Of a stretch of DNA of 9,249 nucleotides, positions 1 to 5,898 are shown in pieces (position 1 is the stretch's first letter; every line of letters begins with the position of its first letter). The notes beneath the pieces were generated by a model that saw only the letters and a program-made list of their open reading frames with translations, was not told the DNA's origin and did not search any database. Position numbers and translations under genes: made by a program. This DNA is from an uncultured Bacteroidales bacterium (lineage in GTDB: Bacteria > Bacteroidota > Bacteroidia > Bacteroidales > UBA932). The stretch is from contig CAKUTA010000028.1 in NCBI GenBank assembly GCA_934691625.1, forward strand, positions 1 to 9,249, written 5' to 3'.

Positions 1-23
1 TTGGAGCCGGAGGCGATGAAATG

Positions 24-57
24 TCCCTTCCCCGAGGGGAGGGATTTAGGGTGAGGG
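24..57. repeat. REP-like imperfect palindrome
   Basis: A C-rich arm (TCCCTTCCCC, 24-33) is followed by a GA centre and a G-rich arm (GGGGAGGGA, 36-44). The arms pair fully if one T is bulged. After the palindrome comes the tail TTTAGGGTGAGGG (45-57). This layout resembles the dispersed extragenic palindromes seen between genes in many bacteria; that comparison is from memory. Only one copy lies in the window. The rest of 1-160 holds no recognisable gene. Two forward frames are open from the window edge (to TGA at 52-54 and to TAA at 135-137), so the tail of an upstream gene cannot be excluded. Confidence 0.45.
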
Positions 58-151
58 TAACGTGGACAAGGTGCGAGGGCCCAGGACATAGTGGCAAGAA
101 GACTGCTTTGAACATTGGTAAGCCTCCCGCGAATTAAGAAGTCAAATAAAT

Positions 152-156
152 AGGAG
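152..156 (+). promoter_or_regulatory. Shine-Dalgarno-like site
   Basis: AGGAG lies 4 bases before the ATG at 161, closer than ideal. It supports 161 as the start. The other genes here have A-rich or unremarkable leaders instead. Confidence 0.4.
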
Positions 157-160
157 TAGG

Positions 161-1240
161 ATGGAACTATACGAATATGCAAGACCGGATCTGCTGACCG
201 GCAAGAAAATACTATATCTCCACGGATTCGCCTCCAGCGGGCAGAACGGAACAGTCAAGACCATGGGAGTGCTGCTCCCTGAAACGGAAATCATTGCCCC
301 GGACATACCTGTCGAGCCAAAGGAAGCGATGACGATGCTCGAGGAGCTATGCGCAAATGAGCAGCCGGACCTCATCATAGGCGCCTCCATGGGAGCAATG
401 TATGCCGAGCTGCTGCGCGGATTCTGGCGCATCCTCGTAAATCCTGCATTCATGCTGGCCGACACAATCCTGAAGAATAATGGACTTGGACGCCAGGAAT
501 TCCATAATCCAAGGCGCGACGGCCAGACCTCATTCCTCGTGAACAAGGGGCTTCTGGAATCATTCCGTGAAGTTTCATCGCACAACTTCGAAGGATTACC
601 TAACAATGCCGACGACCAGGACGGCTTCGGAGCATACAGCGATGAGCAGAAACATGTCTATGGACTGTTCGGCACCCATGACGAACTTGTCACCGGAACA
701 TTCGAGCTGTTCTCCAGGCATTACCCTAACGCAATCCATTTCGACGGAAGCCATTACCTGGATGACAGCGTATTCCTGCACTCGGTACTCCCTGTGATAG
801 AGCGCATTGACGACATACAGGAGAAGCGGAGCAAGCCCGTGATGCTCATTTCATTGACAGACACATTGATGGACGTCAGAAACGGAGAAGCCCACGGACT
901 GAGAACTGAGGATATGGAGCCATACGGCAGCGCTGTCAAGGCATTTGCCGGACTGTCAAGGCATTATACCCCTTATGTTCTGATATCAAATTCCTTCAAT
1001 GAGCCTGAACGCCTCCCCGCATTGTTCAGATGGGTGGAGAAAAAGCTTGGAGTCCCTGCATGGAACAGGATACTAGTGTCGAACAAGAAGGACATGCTGC
1101 TTGGCGACTATCTTATAGACCGCTATCCGGAACGGCTCTCCACAAGTGATTTCATGGGCACCGTCCTCCATTTCGGCGAAGAGCCGTTCAAGACATGGGA
1201 AGAAGTCCTGACGTATTTCGACAGGCTCGGCGGCCAGTAG
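161..1240 (+). CDS. YqiA/YcfP-like alpha/beta hydrolase fused to an NT5C-like HAD domain
   Basis: A predicted cytoplasmic protein of 359 residues with two domains. Residues about 15-215 are an alpha/beta hydrolase of the YqiA/YcfP esterase type. They show the oxyanion-side YLHGFASS (19-26), the nucleophile elbow GASMG (74-78, Ser76), an acid-loop candidate in FGTHDEL (Asp174) and a histidine in FDGSHYL (His198), so a full Ser-Asp-His triad is visible. Residues about 226-359 resemble the 5'(3')-deoxyribonucleotidase (NT5C) branch of the HAD superfamily, with VLISNS (273-278), SNKKDMLLGDYLID (307-320) and a C-terminal LHFGEEPFKTWEEVL stretch. HAD motif I, normally DxDG, reads SLTD (231-234), so the nucleophile and acid/base aspartates appear missing and this half may be non-catalytic. 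There is no signal peptide or membrane segment. The physiological substrate is unknown. The gene stands alone, followed by a hairpin terminator. Confidence 0.8.
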   Translation: MELYEYARPDLLTGKKILYLHGFASSGQNGTVKTMGVLLPETEIIAPDIPVEPKEAMTMLEELCANEQPDLIIGASMGAMYAELLRGFWRILVNPAFMLADTILKNNGLGRQEFHNPRRDGQTSFLVNKGLLESFREVSSHNFEGLPNNADDQDGFGAYSDEQKHVYGLFGTHDELVTGTFELFSRHYPNAIHFDGSHYLDDSVFLHSVLPVIERIDDIQEKRSKPVMLISLTDTLMDVRNGEAHGLRTEDMEPYGSAVKAFAGLSRHYTPYVLISNSFNEPERLPALFRWVEKKLGVPAWNRILVSNKKDMLLGDYLIDRYPERLSTSDFMGTVLHFGEEPFKTWEEVLTYFDRLGGQ

Positions 1241-1367
1241 CGTACCATGTGAGGATCTAATCCGCAATCCCTTATGAGAATCGATCCTCCGGGATAGGGC
1301 TGGGATCGGTAATTTTAACCCAATACATTATCAATCAGCATATTACAGCAGCACACCTATTTTTAAG

Positions 1368-1407
1368 AGATGCCAAGACCACTGTTTTTTCATAGGTCTT
1401 GGCATCT
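1368..1407 (+). terminator. Hairpin terminator after the hydrolase gene
   Basis: A perfect 13-bp stem (AGATGCCAAGACC, 1368-1380, with GGTCTTGGCATCT, 1395-1407) closes a 14-base T-rich loop. GTATTTTT follows on the + strand, as expected of a rho-independent terminator for the gene ending at 1240. The 10-mer TATTTTTAAG occurs on both sides (1358-1367 and 1409-1418), so the hairpin could instead be a small inserted palindrome. Confidence 0.6.
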
Positions 1408-1417
1408 GTATTTTTAA

Positions 1418-1437
1418 GTAACTTATTAATATTCAAT
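1418..1437 (+). repeat. Left copy of a 20-base inverted repeat
   Basis: GTAACTTATTAATATTCAAT matches the reverse complement of 4536-4555 at 19 of 20 positions. The pair brackets repeat copies A and B, pgeF and rmuC. Its role is unknown. It could be an element end, a rearrangement breakpoint or a dispersed AT-rich motif. Confidence 0.5.
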
Positions 1438-1764
1438 CGCATAAATAATTTACTCAAATCCAGGATGGTCAGTCAAGGCACACCTCCACAGAATCTGCCA
1501 CATCAGCATTCAGAACGCTTCAGAGATTTCATTATAGTAGGGCCGGAGAAACACCGCATAATTGTTAAGACGTAACTCATTAATCTACTGCAATTTATCA
1601 TTGCTCTAAATAGTGCATACCGCGATTTTGAAAATCATCAACTAGCTAATAGTAAGCCAATTAACAGAATTTTCGCATCCTTCACCAAGAGTAAGTCTGA
1701 AGCATATAAGTCCGAAACACAAACCGCTTCTCTGAAGATTTTTCATTCGACTTTCAAGAAAATT
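1438..1764. other. Gene-free AT-rich spacer
   Basis: Nothing recognisable is visible here: no long open frame, strong hairpin or promoter box. The last 30 or so bases (TCTGAAG at 1731-1737, then TTCGAC) weakly echo the middle of the repeat that follows, so repeat copy A may begin earlier, in decayed form. Confidence 0.5.
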
Positions 1765-1956
1765 TTGTAATTTAGTAAACCTGAAAAAATAATCTGCATC
1801 CTATTAAGAGAACATTTTCGGTAATAGCTTTATTTTCAAAGAAGAAGTGTACCGGTGGCACATGACTGATGAGAAAAGAGAGATAGGTCGAAAAGATTCC
1901 TTAAGATGCGGCTAGTTATTTTTTGAAGGTTACTTAGAAAATGTTTCCGGAGATTA
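1765..1956 (+). repeat. Repeat copy A, 5'-truncated
   Basis: This matches the 3' half of copies B and C. The shared core is CCGGTGGCACATGACTGATGA followed by CGAAAAG, TTCCTTAAGATG and TTTTTTGAAGGTTACTT. The left terminal repeat is missing. The right end is eroded, with TTTCCGGAGATTA where copy C has TTTCCAAACAGATTCTTA. It directly abuts copy B in the same orientation. No coding capacity is visible. The left boundary is approximate. Confidence 0.75.
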
Positions 1957-2292
1957 AGAAGCTGTTTTGAAATGATCGTCTGAAAGTTTGATAGGAAAAA
2001 ACTTCAGGTTCGACCGGAGATTCGGGGAAGATAGCAGAGCCTATCTGACCTGAGAACTCGGGATGAAGATGAAGGAATTTGTAAACTGAAAAAACAAGTT
2101 GCTTCAGATTAAGAGAAAATTTTCGAGGATAACTCTATTTCCCAAGAAGGAGTGTGCCGGTGGCACATGACTGATGAGAAAAGAGAGACAGGTCGAAATG
2201 ATTCCTGCCGAAAAGATTCCTTAAGATGCGGCTAGTTATTTTTGAAGGTTACTTACCTCAAACAACTTTTCAATTATTTCAAAATAACTTTA
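1957..2292 (+). repeat. Repeat copy B, near full length, running into the pgeF leader
   Basis: This begins with the left terminal repeat AGAAGCTGTTTTGAAAT (1957-1973) and aligns with copy C throughout. Its right end (2276-2292) is a diverged match to copy C's right terminal repeat, about 11 of 17 bases. It contains a private tandem duplication of 15 bases (2192-2206 and 2207-2221, 13/15 identical) and the hairpin TGTGCC-GGT-GGCACA. Relative to A and C it has one T fewer in the run at 2239-2243. That opens a frame through the repeat into pgeF and gives an exact TAnnTTTG box. It ends 29 bases before the preferred pgeF start. Confidence 0.85.
2237..2244 (+). promoter_or_regulatory. Candidate -7 box for pgeF inside the repeat
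   Basis: TATTTTTG fits the Bacteroidota consensus TAnnTTTG. No good TTG is visible 19-20 bases upstream (only TTC at 2217-2219, 17 bases away). Transcription would start near 2251, giving a leader of about 70 bases. Copies A and C have one extra T and so lack the exact spacing. Confidence 0.3.
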
Positions 2293-2321
2293 AACCGGAG
2301 AAAGACCAGATTAGTTCAGAA

Positions 2322-2993
2322 ATGTCACTTCTTGTATATGACCTTGGAGCAGGAGTGGAAGCCTTTTCGACCAGAAAGGACTCTGTTCTTCCATACCCAG
2401 TAATCCAGCCGCATCAGACCCACTCCACAAATGTGGCAGTGATTGACAGGCCGGACTATACACGGGAAGAACTGGAAGGCATCGATGCCCTTGTCACGAA
2501 TCTGCCTGGAGTGGCAATCGGAGTGAGGACTGCGGACTGCATTCCTGTACTGCTGTACGATCCTGTAAAGCGTGCAGTCGGAGCGGCGCACAGCGGATGG
2601 CGAGGCACCGTAAACAAGATTTCGGCGCAGGCTGTTCTGGCAATGATAAAGAATTACGGTAGCAAACCTTCTGACATCAAGGCTATTATAGGCCCCGGAA
2701 TAGGTCCTGACAGCTTCCAGGTAGGTGAAGATGTTGCCAAGCTTTTCAAGGAATCAGGTTTCCCTGTCGAGAAGATATGGTCATTCCGCGGACCGCGCAC
2801 AGAAGGAAGCATGGTAGGCGGGCATCACATTGACCTGTGGGAAGTATGCAGGATAACACTTACAGAGTGCGGGCTCATGGATTCAAATATCCAGACGGCA
2901 GGCATCTGCACATACGAGTCCACAGACTTCTACTCCGCCCGCCGCGAAGGCTCCTCTTGCGGCAGGATAATCAGCTCCATCAAGCTCATCTAG
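2322..2993 (+). CDS. pgeF: Peptidoglycan editing factor PgeF, laccase-domain family
   Basis: A 223-residue cytoplasmic protein of the YfiH/YlmD/FAMIN laccase-domain family. PgeF is known to remove wrongly incorporated L-serine-containing muropeptide precursors, and relatives act on purine nucleosides. Numbered from this start, the metal and active-site residues are His34 (QTHSTNV), Cys73 (RTADCIP) and His90 (AAHSGWRG). Also present are IIGPGIGPDSFQVG (122-135), HHIDL (168-172) and the C-terminal FYSARREG with CGR. The frame stays open upstream to an ATG at 2226, but those 32 residues come almost entirely from repeat copy B and match no PgeF sequence I know, so I prefer 2322. The region between FSTR (15-18) and the first histidine is very short: the usual GGVS and NLG segment is missing. 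rmuC lies 94 bases downstream on the same strand. Confidence 0.9.
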   Translation: MSLLVYDLGAGVEAFSTRKDSVLPYPVIQPHQTHSTNVAVIDRPDYTREELEGIDALVTNLPGVAIGVRTADCIPVLLYDPVKRAVGAAHSGWRGTVNKISAQAVLAMIKNYGSKPSDIKAIIGPGIGPDSFQVGEDVAKLFKESGFPVEKIWSFRGPRTEGSMVGGHHIDLWEVCRITLTECGLMDSNIQTAGICTYESTDFYSARREGSSCGRIISSIKLI

Positions 2994-3057
2994 TGGCTTC
3001 CGGCATTACGGGAAGGATTTCCGCATACATCATGGCATATTGCAGAAAGAATTTGAC

Positions 3058-3065
3058 TATATTTG
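3058..3065 (+). promoter_or_regulatory. Candidate -7 box for rmuC
   Basis: TATATTTG matches TAnnTTTG and lies 22 bases before the rmuC ATG. The upstream TTG (about 15 bases away) is too close for the usual spacing, so the site is only half supported. Confidence 0.4.
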
Positions 3066-3087
3066 AACCCTAGCGGAATCAATAATC

Positions 3088-4521
3088 ATGGAAATCATCA
3101 TTGGAATAATATCTGCCGCAGTGGCAGCCGCAATCACCTGGCTGATAGGCATAAAGATCAGGCGTACCGAAGAGAGCCGCTGGCAGGAAAAGCTTGACAA
3201 CGCAGGAATACTTGCGGAGGGAGAGAAAGCGCGTCTGGAGTCGCTCCTGACCGCCGCCAAGGAAATGCAGGCCGCAGACAAGGAGCGCTATGAGACAATG
3301 CTGAAGTCATCATCAGACAGCTACGAAGCCCGCCTGACAGCAGCCGGAAATAATCTTCTGGAGGCGAGAAAAAATTATGAGTCAATGCTTTCAGAGATAA
3401 AGCAAAACAATGAGAAGGCTCTGGCGCAGCAGGTCGAGGCCATCAAGACTGAGATGACTGCACAGACGGAGGCTGTACTCAAGGCGCGTGAAGCAGAACT
3501 CGACAAGAAAGCCGAGGAAACGTTCAAGAACATCACAGGCTCGCTCGGGAAAGACCTGGAGGAAATGAAGAAATCCTTCAATGAGAACAAGAAAGCGCAG
3601 ACAGAGTCTTCGGCGTCTCTGAAGGAACATCTGGAGAACGCTGTCAAGAACCTGAAGGAGCAGACAGCCAACATCGGAATGAAAGCCGACCATCTTGCTG
3701 ACGCATTGAAAGGAAAGAACAAGATGCAGGGATGCTTCGGGGAAACCATCCTGGAGAATCTGCTTGTTGCGGAAGGATTCAGGGAAGGCATTGACTATGA
3801 AAGGGAGTCCACCCTTAGGGATGATACAGGACTGGTGATACCGAATGAGGACAGCGGAAAGCGGATGCGCCCTGATGTAATCATACATTTCCCGGACAGG
3901 ACAGACGTGATCGTAGACTCCAAGGTGGACCTGAAAGCGCTTTCAGAATGGCATGATGCCACAGATGAGGCGGCAAGGAACGAGGCGGCACAGAGGAATC
4001 TCAAGGCAATCAGGGACCAGGTGGACAACCTCTCGAAAAAGGACTACAGCAGCTATATATCAGGAGACCGGAAAAGCCTTGGCTATGTGCTGATGTTTGT
4101 GCCGATATATGGTGCCCTCCAGCTTGCCAAGAGCCTGGATGCCAATATCTGGCGCGATGCTTTTCGCAAGAATGTCCTGATAACCACAGAAGAGACACTG
4201 GTGCCGTTCCTCAGGATGATACGCACAGCATGGTGCAATGTGGAACAGGTGCGGAACCAGCAGAACATCATCAATGCCGCAGAAGAGATGATCGCGAGGG
4301 TGTATGACCTGGCCACAGGCTATGCGAAGATAGGAAAGAAGCTGGATGAGGTCAGGACCGCATACGAGTTCTGCGACAGGAAGCTCAAGGACAGCGGGCA
4401 GAGTGTGATAGTCTCCGCTAACAAGGTCATCTCGTATGGTGTCAAGCCACGCGCCGGCAAGGAGAAGCTTCCTGCGCTCTACGGCACTGAAGGCTCGGAT
4501 GCTTCCGCCGAAGAAGCATAA
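3088..4521 (+). CDS. rmuC: DNA recombination protein RmuC
   Basis: A 477-residue RmuC-family protein. The family is known for limiting inversions at short inverted repeats and is thought to be a nuclease. An N-terminal hydrophobic segment (about residues 2-21) probably anchors it in the inner membrane. Residues about 27-205 are a long charged, Ala/Glu/Lys-rich coiled coil. The conserved domain runs from GCFGETILENLL (215-226) to about 450 and has a restriction-nuclease-like pattern: RPDVIIHFPD (261-270, Asp263) and VDSKVDLKA (276-284, with the Asp-Ser-Lys triplet at 277-279). FVPIYGAL (337-344) is also typical. Length is normal for the family. The tail from about 455 is low in order. The ATG at 3088 fits because it places the membrane segment at the very N-terminus. 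The gene may be co-transcribed with pgeF or use the box at 3058. Confidence 0.93.
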   Translation: MEIIIGIISAAVAAAITWLIGIKIRRTEESRWQEKLDNAGILAEGEKARLESLLTAAKEMQAADKERYETMLKSSSDSYEARLTAAGNNLLEARKNYESMLSEIKQNNEKALAQQVEAIKTEMTAQTEAVLKAREAELDKKAEETFKNITGSLGKDLEEMKKSFNENKKAQTESSASLKEHLENAVKNLKEQTANIGMKADHLADALKGKNKMQGCFGETILENLLVAEGFREGIDYERESTLRDDTGLVIPNEDSGKRMRPDVIIHFPDRTDVIVDSKVDLKALSEWHDATDEAARNEAAQRNLKAIRDQVDNLSKKDYSSYISGDRKSLGYVLMFVPIYGALQLAKSLDANIWRDAFRKNVLITTEETLVPFLRMIRTAWCNVEQVRNQQNIINAAEEMIARVYDLATGYAKIGKKLDEVRTAYEFCDRKLKDSGQSVIVSANKVISYGVKPRAGKEKLPALYGTEGSDASAEEA

Positions 4522-4535
4522 AAGGCATAGCCAGT

Positions 4536-4555
4536 ATTGAGTATTAATAAGTTAC
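4536..4555 (-). repeat. Right copy of the 20-base inverted repeat
   Basis: The reverse complement matches 1418-1437 with a single difference. This copy starts 14 bases after the rmuC stop codon. No hairpin like that at 1368 adjoins it. Confidence 0.5.
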
Positions 4556-5130
4556 AAATCCCAAATGTCAGCATCCGTGACTTTGGAATTTGTAATTATC
4601 TGATAATCAACGTTCGTTTGGATAGCTAGCTTGATTGTGGCGCGACAATGCCGAAAATGGGAGGGGTTCTCCTGGCAGTCTTGCATCCGTCTGGACGGCA
4701 CCACAAGGCAGACGTTAACCACTTGATAATCAATAGTGATTTTTCGCATGGTGTGGATTTCAAGCTAAAAAAATAGTGCCATTCCCACACCACATTTTTA
4801 TAACTCACTGAATATCAGAACAGTGCTATTTTCCAGCGTGGCACCGTCGAGCATTTTCCCTAGACCCCGCCGTAGAGCATTTCCGTATCCTGGACGAGGC
4901 CGAAAGCAGAATGATATCTGGCATCGTGGTATCGTACAGAACAAGACAGGGCAGGGGGGGCCGAAGTAAGCCCCTGAATCTTTCAATGCCAAGATAAAAG
5001 ACTTCAGAACGCAGCTGAGAGGCATTCTGACGTAAGATACTTCCTTTCAGGCTGCAGAAAATCTATGCGTAATACACAGGAGTTTACCCCTGACCAGGTC
5101 TTCCACCTGCCCCGGCATGGGCTAAATGCA
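4556..5130. other. Gene-free region between the convergent rmuC and rpmE2 genes
   Basis: No credible gene is visible; short open frames on both strands look random and resemble no family I know. Two blocks share the ordered words GCATCCGT then TGATAATCAA (4571-4578 with 4601-4610, and 4683-4690 with 4724-4733). An inverted repeat TGGTGTGG/CCACACCA (4749-4756, 4785-4792) encloses a 28-base loop. A direct repeat reads GAGCATTTTCC/GAGCATTTCC (4850, 4877). A run of seven G lies near 4953. This looks like decayed or mobile-derived DNA rather than a gene. Confidence 0.45.
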
Positions 5131-5159
5131 AGAAGCCGCTCCATGATGGAACGGCTTCT
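5131..5159 (-). terminator. Terminator of rpmE2
   Basis: AGAAGCCG (5131-5138) pairs with CGGCTTCT (5152-5159), and an inner TCCA/TGGA pairing extends the stem past one mismatch. It lies 22 bases after the rpmE2 stop codon. The minus-strand transcript continues TTGCATTT, a weak U tract. Confidence 0.6.
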
Positions 5160-5181
5160 ATTATTCCTGATGCAGAAGAAT

Positions 5182-5433
5182 TTATTTCTGTCTGCTCTTG
5201 TATCTCTGATAGAACTTGTCGACACGTCCGGCTGTATCCACGAGCTTCACCTTGCCTGTGTAGAATGGGTGAGAGGTGTTGGAAATCTCGACTTTCACTA
5301 CTGGGTACTCAACTCCATCGACCATCAGAGTCTCCTTAGTGGTGGCGCAAGAACGAGTGATGAATACTGTGTCATTTGACATATCCTTGAAAGCTACAAG
5401 ACGGTAGTTTTCGGGATGAATTCCTTTCTTCAT
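5182..5433 (-). CDS. rpmE2: 50S ribosomal protein L31 type B
   Basis: An 83-residue protein matching bacterial L31 of the B type, a component of the large ribosomal subunit that bridges to the small subunit. Diagnostic stretches are the N-terminal [27 protein letters not shown] (51-60) and [10 protein letters not shown] (69-78). The CxxC zinc-binding pairs of type A L31 are absent (a single Cys29), which defines the zinc-independent form. In Bacteroidota this is often the only L31, so its presence need not mean zinc starvation. The leader immediately before the start is AAGGAAA. It is a single-gene unit with its own promoter (5505-5535), a leader hairpin and a terminator (5131-5159). Confidence 0.95.
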   Translation of the reverse strand: MKKGIHPENYRLVAFKDMSNDTVFITRSCATTKETLMVDGVEYPVVKVEISNTSHPFYTGKVKLVDTAGRVDKFYQRYKSRQK

Positions 5434-5458
5434 TTTCCTTAAAATTTAGTTTGTCCTC

Positions 5459-5479
5459 AGAAGCTGTTTTCAAGCTTCT
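5459..5479 (-). promoter_or_regulatory. Leader hairpin of rpmE2, resembling fused repeat ends
   Basis: A 7-bp stem AGAAGCT/AGCTTCT closes a 7-base loop. It lies in the predicted rpmE2 leader, 26 bases before the start codon. Its first 12 bases on the + strand equal the start of the left terminal repeat of copy C, and its other arm resembles a right terminal repeat. It may be a collapsed element remnant, a leader regulatory stem, or both. Confidence 0.4.
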
Positions 5480-5504
5480 TTTAAAAGTTTCTGAAATTGG
5501 AACG

Positions 5505-5535
5505 CAAATTTAGGCACAAAATTCCGTAAATACAA
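5505..5535 (-). promoter_or_regulatory. Promoter of rpmE2
   Basis: Read on the minus strand, TTG (5535-5533) is followed after 20 bases by TAAATTTG (5512-5505), an exact TAnnTTTG box with the Bacteroidota spacing. The predicted start is near 5498, giving a leader of about 65 bases. The left end of repeat copy C lies 28 bases upstream. Confidence 0.75.
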
Positions 5536-5562
5536 GCTATCCTATGAATTTTTCGGCCTTTT

Positions 5563-5884
5563 AGAAGCTGTTTTGAAATTATTATCTGAAGGTTTGAGGT
5601 GAAAAGACTTCAGGTTCGACCGGGGATTCGGGGAAGATAGCGGTGCCTATCTGACCTGAAAACCCGGGGAAGAAGATGAAGGAATTTGTAGCCTGAAAAA
5701 AACAACTTGCTTCAGAGCAAGAGAAGATTTTCGAGGATAACTCTATTTTCGAAGAAGGAGTGTGCCGGTGGCACATGACTGATGAAAAAAAGAGTCAGGC
5801 CGAAAAGCTTCCTTAAGATGAGGCCGGTTATTTTTTGAAGGTTACTTGCCCAAACAACTTCTCAATCATTTCCAAACAGATTCT
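5563..5884 (+). repeat. Repeat copy C, complete element with terminal inverted repeats
   Basis: The left end AGAAGCTGTTTTGAAAT (5563-5579) and right end ATTTCCAAACAGATTCT (5868-5884) are inverted repeats of each other at 15 of 17 positions. If the element is taken as GAAGCTG...CAGATTC, TTA stands on both sides (5561-5563 and 5884-5886), a possible 3-bp target duplication. No conserved open frame exists: a 64-residue minus-strand frame in this copy is stopped in copy B. It is therefore MITE-like, a non-autonomous element needing a transposase from elsewhere. It sits between the 3' end of the namZ-like gene and the rpmE2 promoter. Confidence 0.85.
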
Positions 5885-5898
5885 TAGCCCAAAACGTG

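Noticed and set aside
2166..2215. Hammerhead-ribozyme-like words (CTGATGA followed by CGAAA) in the repeat core
   Set aside because: No convincing stem II or III can be drawn, no cleavage-site arrangement is present, and in copy C the base pair that should follow CTGATGA is lost.
2226..2321. N-terminal extension of PgeF from ATG 2226
   Set aside because: It is repeat-derived, depends on a single T difference from the other copies, and matches no PgeF sequence I know. The ATG at 2322 leads straight into conserved sequence.
3375..3888. Long minus-strand open frames opposite rmuC
   Set aside because: They arise from the biased codon use of the coiled-coil region and resemble no protein family.
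5065..5379. 104-codon + strand open frame
   Set aside because: It is antisense to rpmE2 and its terminator; the minus-strand product is clearly L31.
5582..5776. 64-residue minus-strand open frame inside repeat copy C
   Set aside because: The same frame has an early stop in copy B and the product resembles nothing known, so the repeat is probably non-coding.
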